NCBI RefSeq assembly: GCF_024972735.1
Contig: NZ_CP087723.1
Location: 2,728,001-2,792,000, forward strand
Reading direction: 5' to 3'
Source of the DNA: Halalkaliarchaeum sp. AArc-CO
GTDB lineage: Archaea > Halobacteriota > Halobacteria > Halobacteriales > Haloferacaceae
DNA: 64,000 bases
Shown here: piece by piece, positions 31,189 to 40,894 of the stretch
Layout of the letters: the number at the start of each line of letters is the position of its first letter
Position numbering within the stretch: the stretch's first letter is position 1
Program-made: the position numbers and the translations under genes
Notes under the pieces: generated by a model
Databases searched by the model: none
Seen by the model: the letters and a program-made list of their open reading frames with translations, nothing else
Told to the model about the DNA's origin: nothing

Positions 31189-32382
31189 ATGGTCGAACCA
31201 GACAACGTCGACGAGGAGTTCCTGCTGCTCAACCCCGGCCCGGTACCGGTGACCGAGGACGTGCTCGCGTCGATGACCGAGCCGATGGTCTCCCACCGGT
31301 CGGCCGACTTCGAGGCGACCTACGAGCGCGCCCAGGAGGGCCTCGAGACGGTGTTCACCCGATCGACACCCGAGGGGACCTCGACCAGCGAGGCCGGCAC
31401 GAGCCTGATCCTCAACGGCACCGCCACCATGGGGATGGAGGCGGCCGTCGCGAACGTGATCGACGAGGGCGACGAAGTAGTCGCGCTGGTCAACGGGAAG
31501 TTCGGCCGGCGGTTCGCCCGGATCGCCGACCGCTACACCGACTCGGTCACCCGCGTGGAGGCGACGTGGGGGGAGTCGATTCCGCTTTCGGCCGTCCGGG
31601 AGGCGGTCACCGGCGACACCGACCTGGTGACGATGGTCCACAACGAGACCTCCACCGGCCTTTTGAACCCCGTCGAGGAGGTGGGCGAAATCGCCGAGAA
31701 ACACGACGCCTGCTTCGTCGTCGACGGCGTCACCAGCATCGGCGGCGACGTCTTCAGGGTCGACGACTGGAACGTCGACGTCGCCGTCACCGACGCCCAG
31801 AAGGCGCTCGGTGCGCCGCCAGGGGTCAGTGCGATGTACGTCACCGAACGTGCCGAGGAGGCCATCGACGGCGAGTCGGCTCCCTTCTACGAGGACCTCG
31901 ACTGGCACCTCCGAAAAGCCGACCAGCATCAGACCCCCTTCACCTCGGCGGTGCCGCTGTTCCGGGCGCTGGCAGTCGCCGTCGAGGAGATCACCGACGA
32001 GGGGATGCCCGCCCGCATCGAACGTCACCGCCGGCAGGCGGCGGCGTTCCGCGAGGGCTTCACCGCGATGGGGCTGGAGCTGTTCGCCGATCCGGAAGGG
32101 CCCACCGAACTGTCGAACACCGTCACCGCGGTCGCGCTGCCCGAGTCGCTCCGGGAGGCCGACCCCGACGCGTTCTTCGCCGCCGTCAAAGAGCGCAACG
32201 TCTCGATCTCCGGCGGGCAGGCGCACCTGGGCGGGCAGATCTTCCGGGTGTCGAACATGGGATCGCTGTCGCCCGACCAGATCCTCCGCGGCGTACAGAC
32301 AGTGGGCGAGGCGATGACGGACGTCGGGATCGATGTCGACGTCGAGGCGGGGCTCGACGCCGCGAACGCGGAACTCCAATAG
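31189..32382 (+). CDS. Class V pyridoxal-phosphate aminotransferase
   Basis: The 397-residue protein has an LLNPGPVPVTEDVLASM start, the PLP pocket NGTATMGMEAAVANVIDEGD, the HNETSTGLLNPVEEVG region, aspartate in FVVDGVTSIGGD, and the Schiff-base lysine in VTDAQKALGAPPG. It belongs to the alanine-glyoxylate / serine-pyruvate aminotransferase group. Glyoxylate or serine metabolism is likely; the preferred amino donor cannot be told. It is cytosolic and convergent with uspA. Confidence 0.88.
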   Translation: MVEPDNVDEEFLLLNPGPVPVTEDVLASMTEPMVSHRSADFEATYERAQEGLETVFTRSTPEGTSTSEAGTSLILNGTATMGMEAAVANVIDEGDEVVALVNGKFGRRFARIADRYTDSVTRVEATWGESIPLSAVREAVTGDTDLVTMVHNETSTGLLNPVEEVGEIAEKHDACFVVDGVTSIGGDVFRVDDWNVDVAVTDAQKALGAPPGVSAMYVTERAEEAIDGESAPFYEDLDWHLRKADQHQTPFTSAVPLFRALAVAVEEITDEGMPARIERHRRQAAAFREGFTAMGLELFADPEGPTELSNTVTAVALPESLREADPDAFFAAVKERNVSISGGQAHLGGQIFRVSNMGSLSPDQILRGVQTVGEAMTDVGIDVDVEAGLDAANAELQ

Positions 32383-32394
32383 CCCCCCGTCAAC

Positions 32395-32832
32395 TCAATC
32401 TCCTGATTCTCCCGGCGGCACCGCAAGTACCGGTATCGGCGACTGCCGGAGCACCCGTTCGGTCGTGCTACCGGCGTGTCGGAACCGGTCGAAGCCGCTC
32501 CGGCCGCAGGTTCCCACGACGATCAGGTCGGCGTCGATTCCCTCGGCCAACGCGACGATCTGCGCTGCCGGATGCCCGCGTCGGAGGCGTTTCTCCACCT
32601 CGATTCCGGCTTGCTCCCCCATCTCGCCGACGGCGTCGAGCGCCGCCTCGCCCTCCGCCTCCTGCCGTTCGACGACGATGTCCCAGTCGCCCGGCCGGCC
32701 GATTCCCTGATCGACGACATACAGGGCGTGGACGGTCGCCCCGGACTCCGCCGCGAGTTCGATCGCCCGCTCGACGCCCCTGCTCGCGCAGGGACTTCCC
32801 TCGGTCGCCACGACGATCCGGTCGTAAGCCAT
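32395..32832 (-). CDS. Universal stress protein (UspA family)
   Basis: The 145-residue single UspA domain starts YDRIVVATEGSPCASRGVER and ends with the nucleotide-binding signature VVGTCGRSGFDRFRHAGSTT then ERVLRQSP, the G2xG9xG(S/T) pattern of ATP-binding Usp proteins. It is expected to be a cytosolic homodimer involved in stress tolerance. It is transcribed toward the aminotransferase gene with a 12-bp gap between the stop codons. Confidence 0.88.
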   Translation of the reverse strand: MAYDRIVVATEGSPCASRGVERAIELAAESGATVHALYVVDQGIGRPGDWDIVVERQEAEGEAALDAVGEMGEQAGIEVEKRLRRGHPAAQIVALAEGIDADLIVVGTCGRSGFDRFRHAGSTTERVLRQSPIPVLAVPPGESGD

Positions 32833-32932
32833 GGCTACGCGTTCGACGGCGCTTATAAAAAAGGTGAGCCGGGATGGCTACGATCGCCCCTCGTCCGGGG
32901 GGAATCGGACGATCCCGATCGGACGATCCCGA

Positions 32933-34861
32933 TCAGTCGTCGGCGGGCGCGGTGCCCTCGTCGCCCATCGAAACGCCGGTTCCGGGTCCGACGTCGATCC
33001 CCAGGTCATCGAGCTTCTCGTCGGGGACGACCCCGTCGACCCACTCGCGGTGGTCGTAGTACTCTGCTTTCATCTCCTCGAGCTCACACAGTTCGCCCTC
33101 CGAGCCGCCCTGGCCCGGGATGGCGTCCTCGTGACCCTTCACGAACCGGCCCGGCAGCGAGTCGTCGGCGCCGTCGAAGCCGTTGAGGTTGTTGTAGTAG
33201 CGCTCGAGGTTGTAGATGCGCTCGCCGGCCTCGAACAGCTCGTCCTCGGTGAGGTCGCGGCCGGTCATGCCGTTGTACTGGAGCACGTACTCTTCGATCC
33301 CCTCGGCGAAGGCGTTGAACTTGCAGATGTCGAAGCTGTCGGAGATCGCGTGCAGGTCCTGGAAGGTGGCGGTGAGTTCGCCTTTCCCCTCCCACTCGTA
33401 GGGGTCGACCTTCTCCGGGACGCCGAGGATCTCCGCCGCCGGCGTGTACCCCCGGAGGTGGTCGGCGCCGCGGTTCGAGGTGGCGTAGCCGATGCCCATT
33501 CCCTTCATGCAGCGCGGGTCGTAGGCGGGAATTCCCTGCCCTTTCACGGTCATCGCGATCCGGGAGTCGCCGAACTGCTCGGCCGCGCGGGCGGTCCCCT
33601 CCGCCAGCGCGTCTGCGAGGTCGTCCTCGCGGTGGGCGATCCGCTCGATCATCTCGATCATCGTGTCGGCGTCGCCCCACTCGATCCCCTCCTCGATGAG
33701 GCCCTTCTCGGTGGCTTCCATCGCCATCGAGAGGGTGTTTCCGGTCTCGATGGAGTCGATGCCCATGTCGTTACAGCGGTCCATGATGACCGCCGTCTTC
33801 GCGGCGTCGTCGTTCAGCGAGTTCGGCCCCAGCGACCAGGCGGGCTCGTACTCGAACGACTCCATCCGGACGTTCATGTCCTCGCCTTTGTGCATCGTCT
33901 GCACCTCGACCTCCTTCTTGCAGGCGACCGGACAGGAGTGACACGTCGGCTCGTCGACCAGGATGTTCTCCCGGACGTGCTCGCCGGAGACCTTCTCGGC
34001 GTCGGCGCCGGTGTCGAAGTCCTCCCGGGCGCTCTTGGTGGAGGTGTACCGGCCGTTCTTGGTGGGCAGGCCGTCCATCTCCTCGGTGATGTTCATCAGG
34101 ACGTTCGTCCCGTACACCGAGAGGCCGCCCTCGTTCGGGGCGGTGACGTCGGATTCTCGCACCACCTGCATCGCCTGCTGGGCGCCCTCCTGGAACGTCT
34201 CCGCGTCGGCCGGCTTGGGCATCTTGGTGCCGGACTTGACGACGACGGCTTTCAGCTTCTTGTCGCCCATGACCGCGCCAGTGCCGCCACGGCCGGAGGC
34301 GCGGTCGTCCTCGTTCATGATGCAGGCGTACCGGACGCCGTTCTCGCCGCCCGGTCCGATCGCCATCACGCTGAGGTTCTTGCCGATCTCACCGTCGACC
34401 TCTTCGCCGAGGGTTTCGATCGTCTCGTGGACGCCCTTGCCCCACAGGTGGCTGGCGTCGCGCAGTTCGAGTTCGCCGTCCTCGACGACGGCGTAGACGG
34501 GATCGTCGCTGCGCCCGTCGAACAGCAGGCCGTCGACGCCGGCCCACTTCAGCCGGGCGCCCGACCAGCCGCCGTGATGCGAGTCGGTGACCGTCCCCGT
34601 CAGCGGGGATTTGGTCACGACCGCGATCCGGCCGCTCATCACCGCCTGCGAGCCCGTCAGCGGCCCGGTCATGAAGCACAGTCGGTTCTCCGGGCTCAGC
34701 GGCTCGAGCTCCGGATCCTTCTCGAACATGTACCGCACTCCGAGCCCGCGTGCGCCGATGTACTTCTCGGCGTCCTCGTCGTCGATGCCCCGGTAGTTCA
34801 CGTCGCCCTCGGTGAGGTCGACCGCTACCACGTTGTCCCTGAATCCGCCATACTCTGTCAT
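32933..34861 (-). CDS. aor: Aldehyde ferredoxin oxidoreductase (tungsten/molybdopterin)
   Basis: The 642-residue protein matches AOR length. N-terminal domain: NVVAVDLTEGDVNYRGIDDE, GLGVRYMFEKDPELEPL, then pterin-binding SGRIAVVTKSPLTGTVTDSH. The 4Fe-4S ligands appear in EPTCHSCPVACKKE, with further conserved helices such as SIETGNTLSMAMEATEKGLI. The family oxidises aldehydes to acids with ferredoxin as electron acceptor. No MoaD-like or ferredoxin gene adjoins it, so cofactor and partner genes must lie elsewhere. A TATA-like element is probable in the A/T-richer stretch after 34861. Confidence 0.92.
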   Translation of the reverse strand: MTEYGGFRDNVVAVDLTEGDVNYRGIDDEDAEKYIGARGLGVRYMFEKDPELEPLSPENRLCFMTGPLTGSQAVMSGRIAVVTKSPLTGTVTDSHHGGWSGARLKWAGVDGLLFDGRSDDPVYAVVEDGELELRDASHLWGKGVHETIETLGEEVDGEIGKNLSVMAIGPGGENGVRYACIMNEDDRASGRGGTGAVMGDKKLKAVVVKSGTKMPKPADAETFQEGAQQAMQVVRESDVTAPNEGGLSVYGTNVLMNITEEMDGLPTKNGRYTSTKSAREDFDTGADAEKVSGEHVRENILVDEPTCHSCPVACKKEVEVQTMHKGEDMNVRMESFEYEPAWSLGPNSLNDDAAKTAVIMDRCNDMGIDSIETGNTLSMAMEATEKGLIEEGIEWGDADTMIEMIERIAHREDDLADALAEGTARAAEQFGDSRIAMTVKGQGIPAYDPRCMKGMGIGYATSNRGADHLRGYTPAAEILGVPEKVDPYEWEGKGELTATFQDLHAISDSFDICKFNAFAEGIEEYVLQYNGMTGRDLTEDELFEAGERIYNLERYYNNLNGFDGADDSLPGRFVKGHEDAIPGQGGSEGELCELEEMKAEYYDHREWVDGVVPDEKLDDLGIDVGPGTGVSMGDEGTAPADD

Positions 34862-35112
34862 TGTAACGTACGTCTATTACGTACGGTCGGCAGCCTGTTA
34901 GCTATTGCTTCGCGAGTATAACCGGAACCGGTTACGAGAGCACCGAGGCGGGGGGATCCAGCTATCAAAACTGCTTACCTGACGGGACGGTGATGCAGCC
35001 GGAAACGTGCCGGAACGGGGCGGAGACGCCGGTTCAGCGATCCGACACCGAAACGGATCAGCGATCGGCCGACGACGACACGGCTTTACGGCGTCGAACC
35101 CACCCTCCAGTA

Positions 35113-36189
35113 ATGAGCAAAACGAGCCTCGAAAGCTACGAGGAGGGGCGCGGGATGGACGCCCACAACCGGGTGATGCGCGAGATCCGCGCCCGCCGGG
35201 AGGAGACCTACGACCCCCACGAGCCGACGCGGGTGTGGCTCGACGAGGACAACACTCCCGACGGCGTCTACCAGTCGCTGACGATCATCCTCAACACCGG
35301 CGGCTGCCGGTGGGCGCGGGCGGGCGGCTGCACCATGTGCGGCTACGTCGCCGAGTCCGTCGAGGGGGGCTCCGTGAGCCACGAGGCGCTCGTCGATCAG
35401 CTCGAGGTCTGTCTCGAGTACGAGCGCGAACACGCCGACGAGCCGGCCGGCCTGATCAAGATCTACACCTCCGGCTCCTTCCTCGACGAGCGGGAGGTGC
35501 CCGCCGAGACCCGGGAAACCGTCGCCGAGACGTTCGCCGACCGCGATCGAATCGTCGTCGAGTCGCTTCCGGATTTCGTCGAGCGGGAGAAGCTCGCAGA
35601 CTTCACCGACCGCGGGCTCGAAACCGACGTCGCGGTCGGCCTCGAGACCGCGACCGACCGGGTTCGACACGACTGCGTCAACAAGTACTTCGACTTCGTC
35701 GACTTCGAGGACGCCTGCAGGGAGGCGAACGCCGCCGGCGCCGGCGTGAAGGCGTACCTCCTGATGAAGCCGCCGTTCCTCGCGGAGCCGGAAGCTGTCG
35801 AGGACATGATCGACTCGATCGAGCGCTGTGCGACGATCGACGCCTGCCACACAGTCTCCATGAATCCGTGTAACGTCCAGCGATACACGATGGTCGAGGA
35901 GCTGTACTTCTCGGACGGCTACCGACCCCCGTGGCTGTGGTCGGTCGCCCACGTCCTCGCGGAGACCGCCGACGTCGACGCGATCGTCGTCTCGGACCCG
36001 GTGGGTCACGGCTCCGACCGGGGACCGCACAACTGCGGCGACTGCGACGACCGGGTCCAGACCGCGATCAAGGATTTCGGCCTCAGACAGGATCCATCAG
36101 TGTTCGAGCAGGTCTCCTGTGACTGCGAGTCGACCTGGGAGCTGGTGATGGACGCGGAGACGGCGTACAACATGCCGCTGGTCGGGTGA
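35113..36189 (+). CDS. raSEA: Archaeosine biosynthesis radical SAM protein RaSEA
   Basis: The 358-residue radical SAM protein has NTGGCRWARAGGCTMCGYVA as its cluster motif region (spaced cysteines), then IKIYTSGSFLDEREVPAETR and KAYLLMKPPFLAEPEAVEDM. C-terminal cysteines occur in NPCNVQ and HNCGDCDDRV. This is the archaeal family identified as the partner of ArcS in converting preQ0-lysine-modified tRNA G15 to archaeosine. ATG 35113 fits family starts (MSKTSLESYEEGRGMDAHNR); the longer upstream frame looks non-coding. It acts in the cytosol on tRNA. Confidence 0.88.
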   Translation: MSKTSLESYEEGRGMDAHNRVMREIRARREETYDPHEPTRVWLDEDNTPDGVYQSLTIILNTGGCRWARAGGCTMCGYVAESVEGGSVSHEALVDQLEVCLEYEREHADEPAGLIKIYTSGSFLDEREVPAETRETVAETFADRDRIVVESLPDFVEREKLADFTDRGLETDVAVGLETATDRVRHDCVNKYFDFVDFEDACREANAAGAGVKAYLLMKPPFLAEPEAVEDMIDSIERCATIDACHTVSMNPCNVQRYTMVEELYFSDGYRPPWLWSVAHVLAETADVDAIVVSDPVGHGSDRGPHNCGDCDDRVQTAIKDFGLRQDPSVFEQVSCDCESTWELVMDAETAYNMPLVG

Positions 36190-36281
36190 GGCGAAGGAAA
36201 ACACAGTAGCTGCCGATTTTTTATAAGGACTCGGACGAGCTAATTTCATCATTCTGATGCGTACTGTTTAGTGGGGAGGCC

Positions 36282-39200
36282 GTGAATCGGAGGCCGATGG
36301 ACGACCGGATCCAGGAGGCGCTGCGGACGATCGATCGGCGCCGTACGATGCTCGACCGACTCCGGTCGCCGGCGGAAAAGCGGGAACTCGTCGAGGGGCT
36401 CGACTGCTCGCGGGCGACGGTCGACCGGGCGATCCGTCGGCTCGAGGACTGGGGATGGATCGAGCGCGTCGACCAGGGGTGGCAGTTGAGCTACGCGGGA
36501 CGGACGCTGCGTGACCGGTACGTCCGGTTTCAGGAGGAGTTCGCCGACGTACTCGCGGGCACCGAGGTGCTCGCTTCGCTGCCGTCGGACGCCGACGTGG
36601 ACGCCGACCTGTTCACGGGTGCGATCGTCACTGCAGGGAACCGACGGGACGTCGACCCCGGCGGCGACGGAAACGAGTTGCCGACTGAACTGCGGGCGCG
36701 GATCGAATCCGCGGATCGGATCCGGCTGGTCGCGCCCGCCGAGACCGCGGCGAGGCTGCTTTCCAGCTGTCGGGAGCTCTCCAGCGGGACCGTCGAGGCC
36801 GTCATCGACCGGCACGTACTCTCGCGGCTGCCGGAGCGAACGCCGGCGCTGGCGCGGTGGCTCGTCCGATCCGATCGGACGGAAGCGTTCGCCGCCGAGA
36901 CGCCACCCTACGCGCTGCTGTTGCTCTCCGAGGGGGACGCGACGACCGTCTCGGTCGTCGGCCACCGCCAGAACCGCACCGTCGAGGGGGTCGTTTCGAA
37001 CGACACCGATCCCGCAGTCGGGTGGGCCGAGCGTCGATATCGGGCGCTCAGGCGGACCGCCACGCCGCTTGCCGAGGCCGTCGAGTGGGGCGGCGTCCCC
37101 GTGCCGAGCGATCCCGACCCCACGGACGCGCTCTTCCGGGAGGGATTCCTGAAGCTGACGCCGTCGTACTTCACGGAGCGTGATCCGCTTCCGCTGTCGA
37201 CCGCGTGGCGGGCCGGCGTCGGCTTCCCCGAGATCGCTGCCGGCCACGCCCTCGAACGGGAACACGTCAAGGACGGCAGGCGGCGGTCGCTGGTGGCGGA
37301 TCTCCTCTCCGCGCTCGAAGGAGGAGGAACCCGCGCGCTGATCGGCCCGCCGGGTTCCGGGAAAAGCACCGTCTGTCGCGACGTCGCCTACCGGTGGTAC
37401 CGGACGGTGGGATCCGTACTGTATCGACCGGAGGGCGGCACCGAACCGTTCGAGTCGTGGCGGGCGCTCGTGCGGCTGCTCCGGGAGCGAACCCGCCCCA
37501 CCCTCGTCGTAATCGAGGGAGCGCTCCGCGCCGATGCGAGGGCGGTATTCCGTGCGGTCGAAGCGCTGGAGGACGACGCCGGCGTCGCGTTCCTCCTCGA
37601 GTCGGGAAACGATCGGTGGGCCGTCGACGGGACGTTCGACGTCGACCCGCACGATCTGGCGATCAGAGAGCGGATCGGAACCGTTCGGATGCCGGCACTG
37701 GACGCGATCGAGCGCGATCGGTTCCGATCGCGGCTGGAAGAGGCGACGGGCGTCTCGATCGACCTCGACGTCGGCGGATCGGCAAACGAAGACGGGCAGA
37801 CCGACGCCGACGGGCAGACCGACGCCGACGGGCAGACCGACGCCGACGGGCAGACCGACGCCGACAGGACCCAGGCGACGGAACCGGGGGAGTTGCTGTT
37901 GTTCCTCACCCGGCTCGTGATGCAGGTTGATCCGGCCGGACGAAACGGATCCAACGGAGCCACTCCTCCGGGAACGACCGTCGACTCGGGAGCTGCCTCC
38001 GAGCTGGACGCCGACGTCGAAGAGCTGTGTGCGTCGCTCCGGGGGGACGAGCTGGCGATAGATACCGCCGTGCTCGTCAACCTCCTCAACGCCGCGGAGC
38101 TTCCGGTGGCCCTCGAGTACGCCTACGCGCTGGCGTTCGAGGCGGGCGACGGGATCGTCGCCCCGGCGGCAGACGTGGGCGGAAAGACCGGACAGTCGTC
38201 TAAAGACCGCCTCGAAGAACGGATCCACCGGGTCGAACGGGCGATCGAGACGTTGTCGGGGCGAGTGCTGTTCGACACGTCCGACCGGGAGGAGTACCGG
38301 ACAGTTCACGCGGGGTGGTCGAGTGCGTTTCTGCGGCGGCTGCTCGAGACGGACGGACGCGCCGCGATCGACCGGGTCGATCGGTGTGTGAGTACGGTGC
38401 TCGCGCTCGCAGTCGACGAGCGGACCCGAGATCGGATCCGAAATAGACGGGACGAGGAGCGGCTGTCGTCGACTACAAGCGAGAAGGACCCGCTCGATCG
38501 GATCGAGGACGATCCCGGCGGGTGGGCGGAGTCGATCGCGCGTCGACTGGTCGAGTTCTCGGCGGACCACCCCGCGCTGGCCCCGCTTCTATGCGGCTGT
38601 GACGGTCCGACGTTCGCCGTCCCGCGGGGGCGGTCGGCCGGCCTGACCGTCGAGCTCGCCGAACGCTGCGGCCGGGGCCACCTCGCGGGCGGCCGGCTCG
38701 AGGAGGCCGAACGGGCCTTCGAATCCGCACTCGAACGCCTCGAAGTCGCCCCGATCGTCACCGAGGACCGGACCCGACTCCGGGCGCGCTGTCGGGTCGG
38801 GCTCGGAAACGTCGCCGTCGAACGGGGAGCCTACGACGAGGCCGAACGGCTGTACCGGGAGGCGCTGTCGGGCTACCGCGAACTGGACGACAGCCTCGGG
38901 GTCGCAGACAGCCTCAGACATCTGGGATCCGTTTCCCAGCGTCGCTCCGAACTCGACGACGCAGCGGATCGATACGCCCGGAGTCTCGGTATCTATCTGG
39001 AGCTGGGCGCCGAACGGAAGCTCGCCACGGCGCTTGCCGACATCGGATCGGTGGCTCAGGATCGGGGCGACTTCGAGACCGCCGCCAGACACTACCGCGA
39101 GAGCCGGCGACGATACTCGGCGCTCGGACAGCGTCGTGATCTCGTGGACGTCCTCGGAAAGCTGGCGACCGTCGGCTGGGTCACCGGCGACCTCGAGGCC

Positions 39201-39995
39201 GCCGAAAAGCGGGCACGGCGGGCCGCAGCGATCGCCCGGGAGATCGGCTACGAACACGGGCTCGCGACCGCCCAGTACCATCTCGCCGTGGTGTCGAACG
39301 TCCGTGGCGACACGGCGGCAGCACGAGAGCACGCCGAACGGGCGGTCGACGGGTTCGTGGCGATCGGAAACGACCACCACGAGGCGAGCGCCCGATCCCT
39401 GCTCGGGGAGATCGAGCGGGCGAACGGAAACCTCGACCGGGCCGAGGAGCACTACAGGATGGCCGCACGGAGACACGAAGAGGTGGAGGACGATCGAGGA
39501 CATCTCGACGCGCTGATGGGGCTCGGGCGGATCGCGCGCCAGCGGGGCGACCTCGGCGGGGCGACCGAGCGCGCCGAACGCGCCCTGGAGCTTTCCCGAG
39601 CGGTCGGCGACGCGCGCAGCGAGGCGGCGTGTCTGCGGCTGCTCGGTACGATCGATCGGGAGAGAGGGGAGCTCGATCGGGCGGACGACCGGCTCGAGTC
39701 CGCTCTGTCGGGATACCGCGACGTCGAAGAGCGCCACGGCGAGGCGGCGACGCTCCTCGAACTGGCCGAGGTCGCGGCCGAGCGCGGCGAGCGCGACCGC
39801 GCCCGGGGGCTGTTCGAGCGGGCGATCGAAGGCTACCGGGAGATCGACGCGACCCCCGACACCGCCGATGCCCTCGAGCGGTTCGCCGATCGGTGCGAGG
39901 CGTGGGGCGCGGTCGACGAGGCACGCCGACGACGCGCGACCGCAGACCGGCTTCGCGAGGGGGACTCGGACCCCGAGAACCCGCTCGCGGAGTAA
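36282..39995 (+). CDS. Fusion of FilR1-type regulator, STAND-like ATPase and TPR array
   Basis: The 1237-residue protein has three parts. Residues ~10-75 are a winged HTH (GLDCSRATVDRAIRRLEDWG), and ~90-275 resemble the FilR1/haloarchaeal regulator middle domain (RIRLVAPAETAARLLSS; ALLLLSEGDATTVSVVGHRQ). Residues ~330-600 are a P-loop ATPase with Walker A GPPGSGKST (~354-362) and a weak Walker B TLVVIEGAL (no canonical DD/DE). From ~787 to ~1215 run about ten TPR-like repeats (GDFETAARHYRESRRRYSAL type). An acidic DGQTDA repeat linker lies at 504-527. Such layouts (MalT, STAND sensors) couple ligand sensing to oligomerisation and gene control or defence. TTTTTTATAAGG at about 36217 is a likely TATA. 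GTG start; ATG 36297 is possible. Confidence 0.82.
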   Translation: MNRRPMDDRIQEALRTIDRRRTMLDRLRSPAEKRELVEGLDCSRATVDRAIRRLEDWGWIERVDQGWQLSYAGRTLRDRYVRFQEEFADVLAGTEVLASLPSDADVDADLFTGAIVTAGNRRDVDPGGDGNELPTELRARIESADRIRLVAPAETAARLLSSCRELSSGTVEAVIDRHVLSRLPERTPALARWLVRSDRTEAFAAETPPYALLLLSEGDATTVSVVGHRQNRTVEGVVSNDTDPAVGWAERRYRALRRTATPLAEAVEWGGVPVPSDPDPTDALFREGFLKLTPSYFTERDPLPLSTAWRAGVGFPEIAAGHALEREHVKDGRRRSLVADLLSALEGGGTRALIGPPGSGKSTVCRDVAYRWYRTVGSVLYRPEGGTEPFESWRALVRLLRERTRPTLVVIEGALRADARAVFRAVEALEDDAGVAFLLESGNDRWAVDGTFDVDPHDLAIRERIGTVRMPALDAIERDRFRSRLEEATGVSIDLDVGGSANEDGQTDADGQTDADGQTDADGQTDADRTQATEPGELLLFLTRLVMQVDPAGRNGSNGATPPGTTVDSGAASELDADVEELCASLRGDELAIDTAVLVNLLNAAELPVALEYAYALAFEAGDGIVAPAADVGGKTGQSSKDRLEERIHRVERAIETLSGRVLFDTSDREEYRTVHAGWSSAFLRRLLETDGRAAIDRVDRCVSTVLALAVDERTRDRIRNRRDEERLSSTTSEKDPLDRIEDDPGGWAESIARRLVEFSADHPALAPLLCGCDGPTFAVPRGRSAGLTVELAERCGRGHLAGGRLEEAERAFESALERLEVAPIVTEDRTRLRARCRVGLGNVAVERGAYDEAERLYREALSGYRELDDSLGVADSLRHLGSVSQRRSELDDAADRYARSLGIYLELGAERKLATALADIGSVAQDRGDFETAARHYRESRRRYSALGQRRDLVDVLGKLATVGWVTGDLEAAEKRARRAAAIAREIGYEHGLATAQYHLAVVSNVRGDTAAAREHAERAVDGFVAIGNDHHEASARSLLGEIERANGNLDRAEEHYRMAARRHEEVEDDRGHLDALMGLGRIARQRGDLGGATERAERALELSRAVGDARSEAACLRLLGTIDRERGELDRADDRLESALSGYRDVEERHGEAATLLELAEVAAERGERDRARGLFERAIEGYREIDATPDTADALERFADRCEAWGAVDEARRRRATADRLREGDSDPENPLAE
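37791..37862 (+). repeat. 18-bp in-frame minisatellite (four units)
   Basis: GACGGGCAGACCGACGCC is repeated four times without interruption inside the large regulator-ATPase gene, encoding (DGQTDA)4 in the linker after the ATPase core. Unit length is a multiple of three, so copy-number change would only lengthen or shorten the acidic linker. Confidence 0.95.
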
Positions 39996-40008
39996 GAACG
40001 ATCCACCC

Positions 40009-40395
40009 TCAGACGGACGGAACCGACACCGTCATCGACGCCTCGGTGTCGACGTTCTCGGCGGTCACCACGCCACGAACCTCGTACGTGCCGGCGGGCG
40101 GGTTCTCCCAGATCGCCCCGTGGGACCGCGACTCGCCCGGCGCGAGGGTCTCGCGTCCGAGTGCCTGGGTGAACAGCCGCCCGTCGCTGTACCGCCACAC
40201 CACCTCGCCACCTTCCTCGCCGTCCTCGCCATCCGCCCTGTCCCTGTCCGTGTCGTCGATCCGCTCGACGACGAAGTCGAACCGCTGGCCCGACCGGAAC
40301 GACAGCTCCACGGGGTCGTCGCCGTCGTTCGTAACCGTCAGGGTGAGTTCGAACCCCTCTTCGACCGGCGCGACCGACAGCGTCGACGTGAGCAT
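40009..40395 (-). CDS. BsuPI-like intracellular proteinase inhibitor domain protein
   Basis: The 128-residue beta-sandwich protein has FELTLTVTNDGDDPVELSFR then SGQRFDFVVERI, and TLAPGESRSHGAIWENPPAG then TYEVRGVVTAEN, matching the BsuPI domain. An acidic loop (DDTDRDRADGEDGEEGG) is inserted in the middle. There is no signal peptide, so an intracellular role is likely. ATG 40395 was chosen (MLTSTLSVAPVEEG); the upstream frame is not protein-like. It follows the membrane protein gene (40419-40772) on the same strand with a 23-bp gap. Confidence 0.75.
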   Translation of the reverse strand: MLTSTLSVAPVEEGFELTLTVTNDGDDPVELSFRSGQRFDFVVERIDDTDRDRADGEDGEEGGEVVWRYSDGRLFTQALGRETLAPGESRSHGAIWENPPAGTYEVRGVVTAENVDTEASMTVSVPSV

Positions 40396-40418
40396 ACGTC
40401 GCCGTTTGGCCCGGGGAG

Positions 40419-40772
40419 CTAAACGTTTCTCGCCATCCGCGCCGCCTCCAGGGCCACAAGCAAGATCGTGATCAACATCGCCGACGTCACCGCCAGCACG
40501 AACGCCAGCACCAGAAACCACCCCTCCGGGCCGAGGATCGGATACTCGCGTCCGCCAGCCGGCGGGCCCAACAGCTCGAGCACCCGAACGAGATACGCCG
40601 CGATCGCGAGCGACAGTCCCGCGAGCCCGCCACGTTTCGCGTGTTTGGGCACCGAAAGCGCCGACAGCATCGCCGAGGCCGGCGGTCGGTCGGGTCGCTC
40701 CTGTTCTGCACGTTCGTCCGCGCCCCCCGAACGCTCGAAGCCGTCCGTTCCGTCAGTCCCCTCTCGACTCAC
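40419..40772 (-). CDS. Small membrane protein (two helices)
   Basis: The 117-residue protein has an N-terminal acidic, disordered part (GTDGTDGFERSGGADERAEQ) and two hydrophobic segments (LAGLSLAIAAYLVRVLELLG and WFLVLAFVLAVTSAMLITIL). I recall a haloarchaeal family of similar shape (DUF7536) but am not certain. GTG 40772 was chosen as start because it lies just before the acidic part. It is divergent from purS and forms an operon with the BsuPI-like gene downstream. Confidence 0.6.
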   Translation of the reverse strand: MSREGTDGTDGFERSGGADERAEQERPDRPPASAMLSALSVPKHAKRGGLAGLSLAIAAYLVRVLELLGPPAGGREYPILGPEGWFLVLAFVLAVTSAMLITILLVALEAARMARNV

Positions 40773-40894
40773 GTCCGGCGATAGTCGCCGACCGATGAAA
40801 GGCGCATCGCTCCCCGACAGCGGAGAAATCCACGTTTGTGTATATCGAATCGTATCCAAAACGGTTTTTGCACACGAGGGCGCACCCTCACACG

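Noticed and set aside
36249-38570. 773-residue minus-strand frame opposite the large regulator-ATPase gene
   Set aside because: It mirrors codon bias of the real gene on the other strand and shows no domain or plausible start context.
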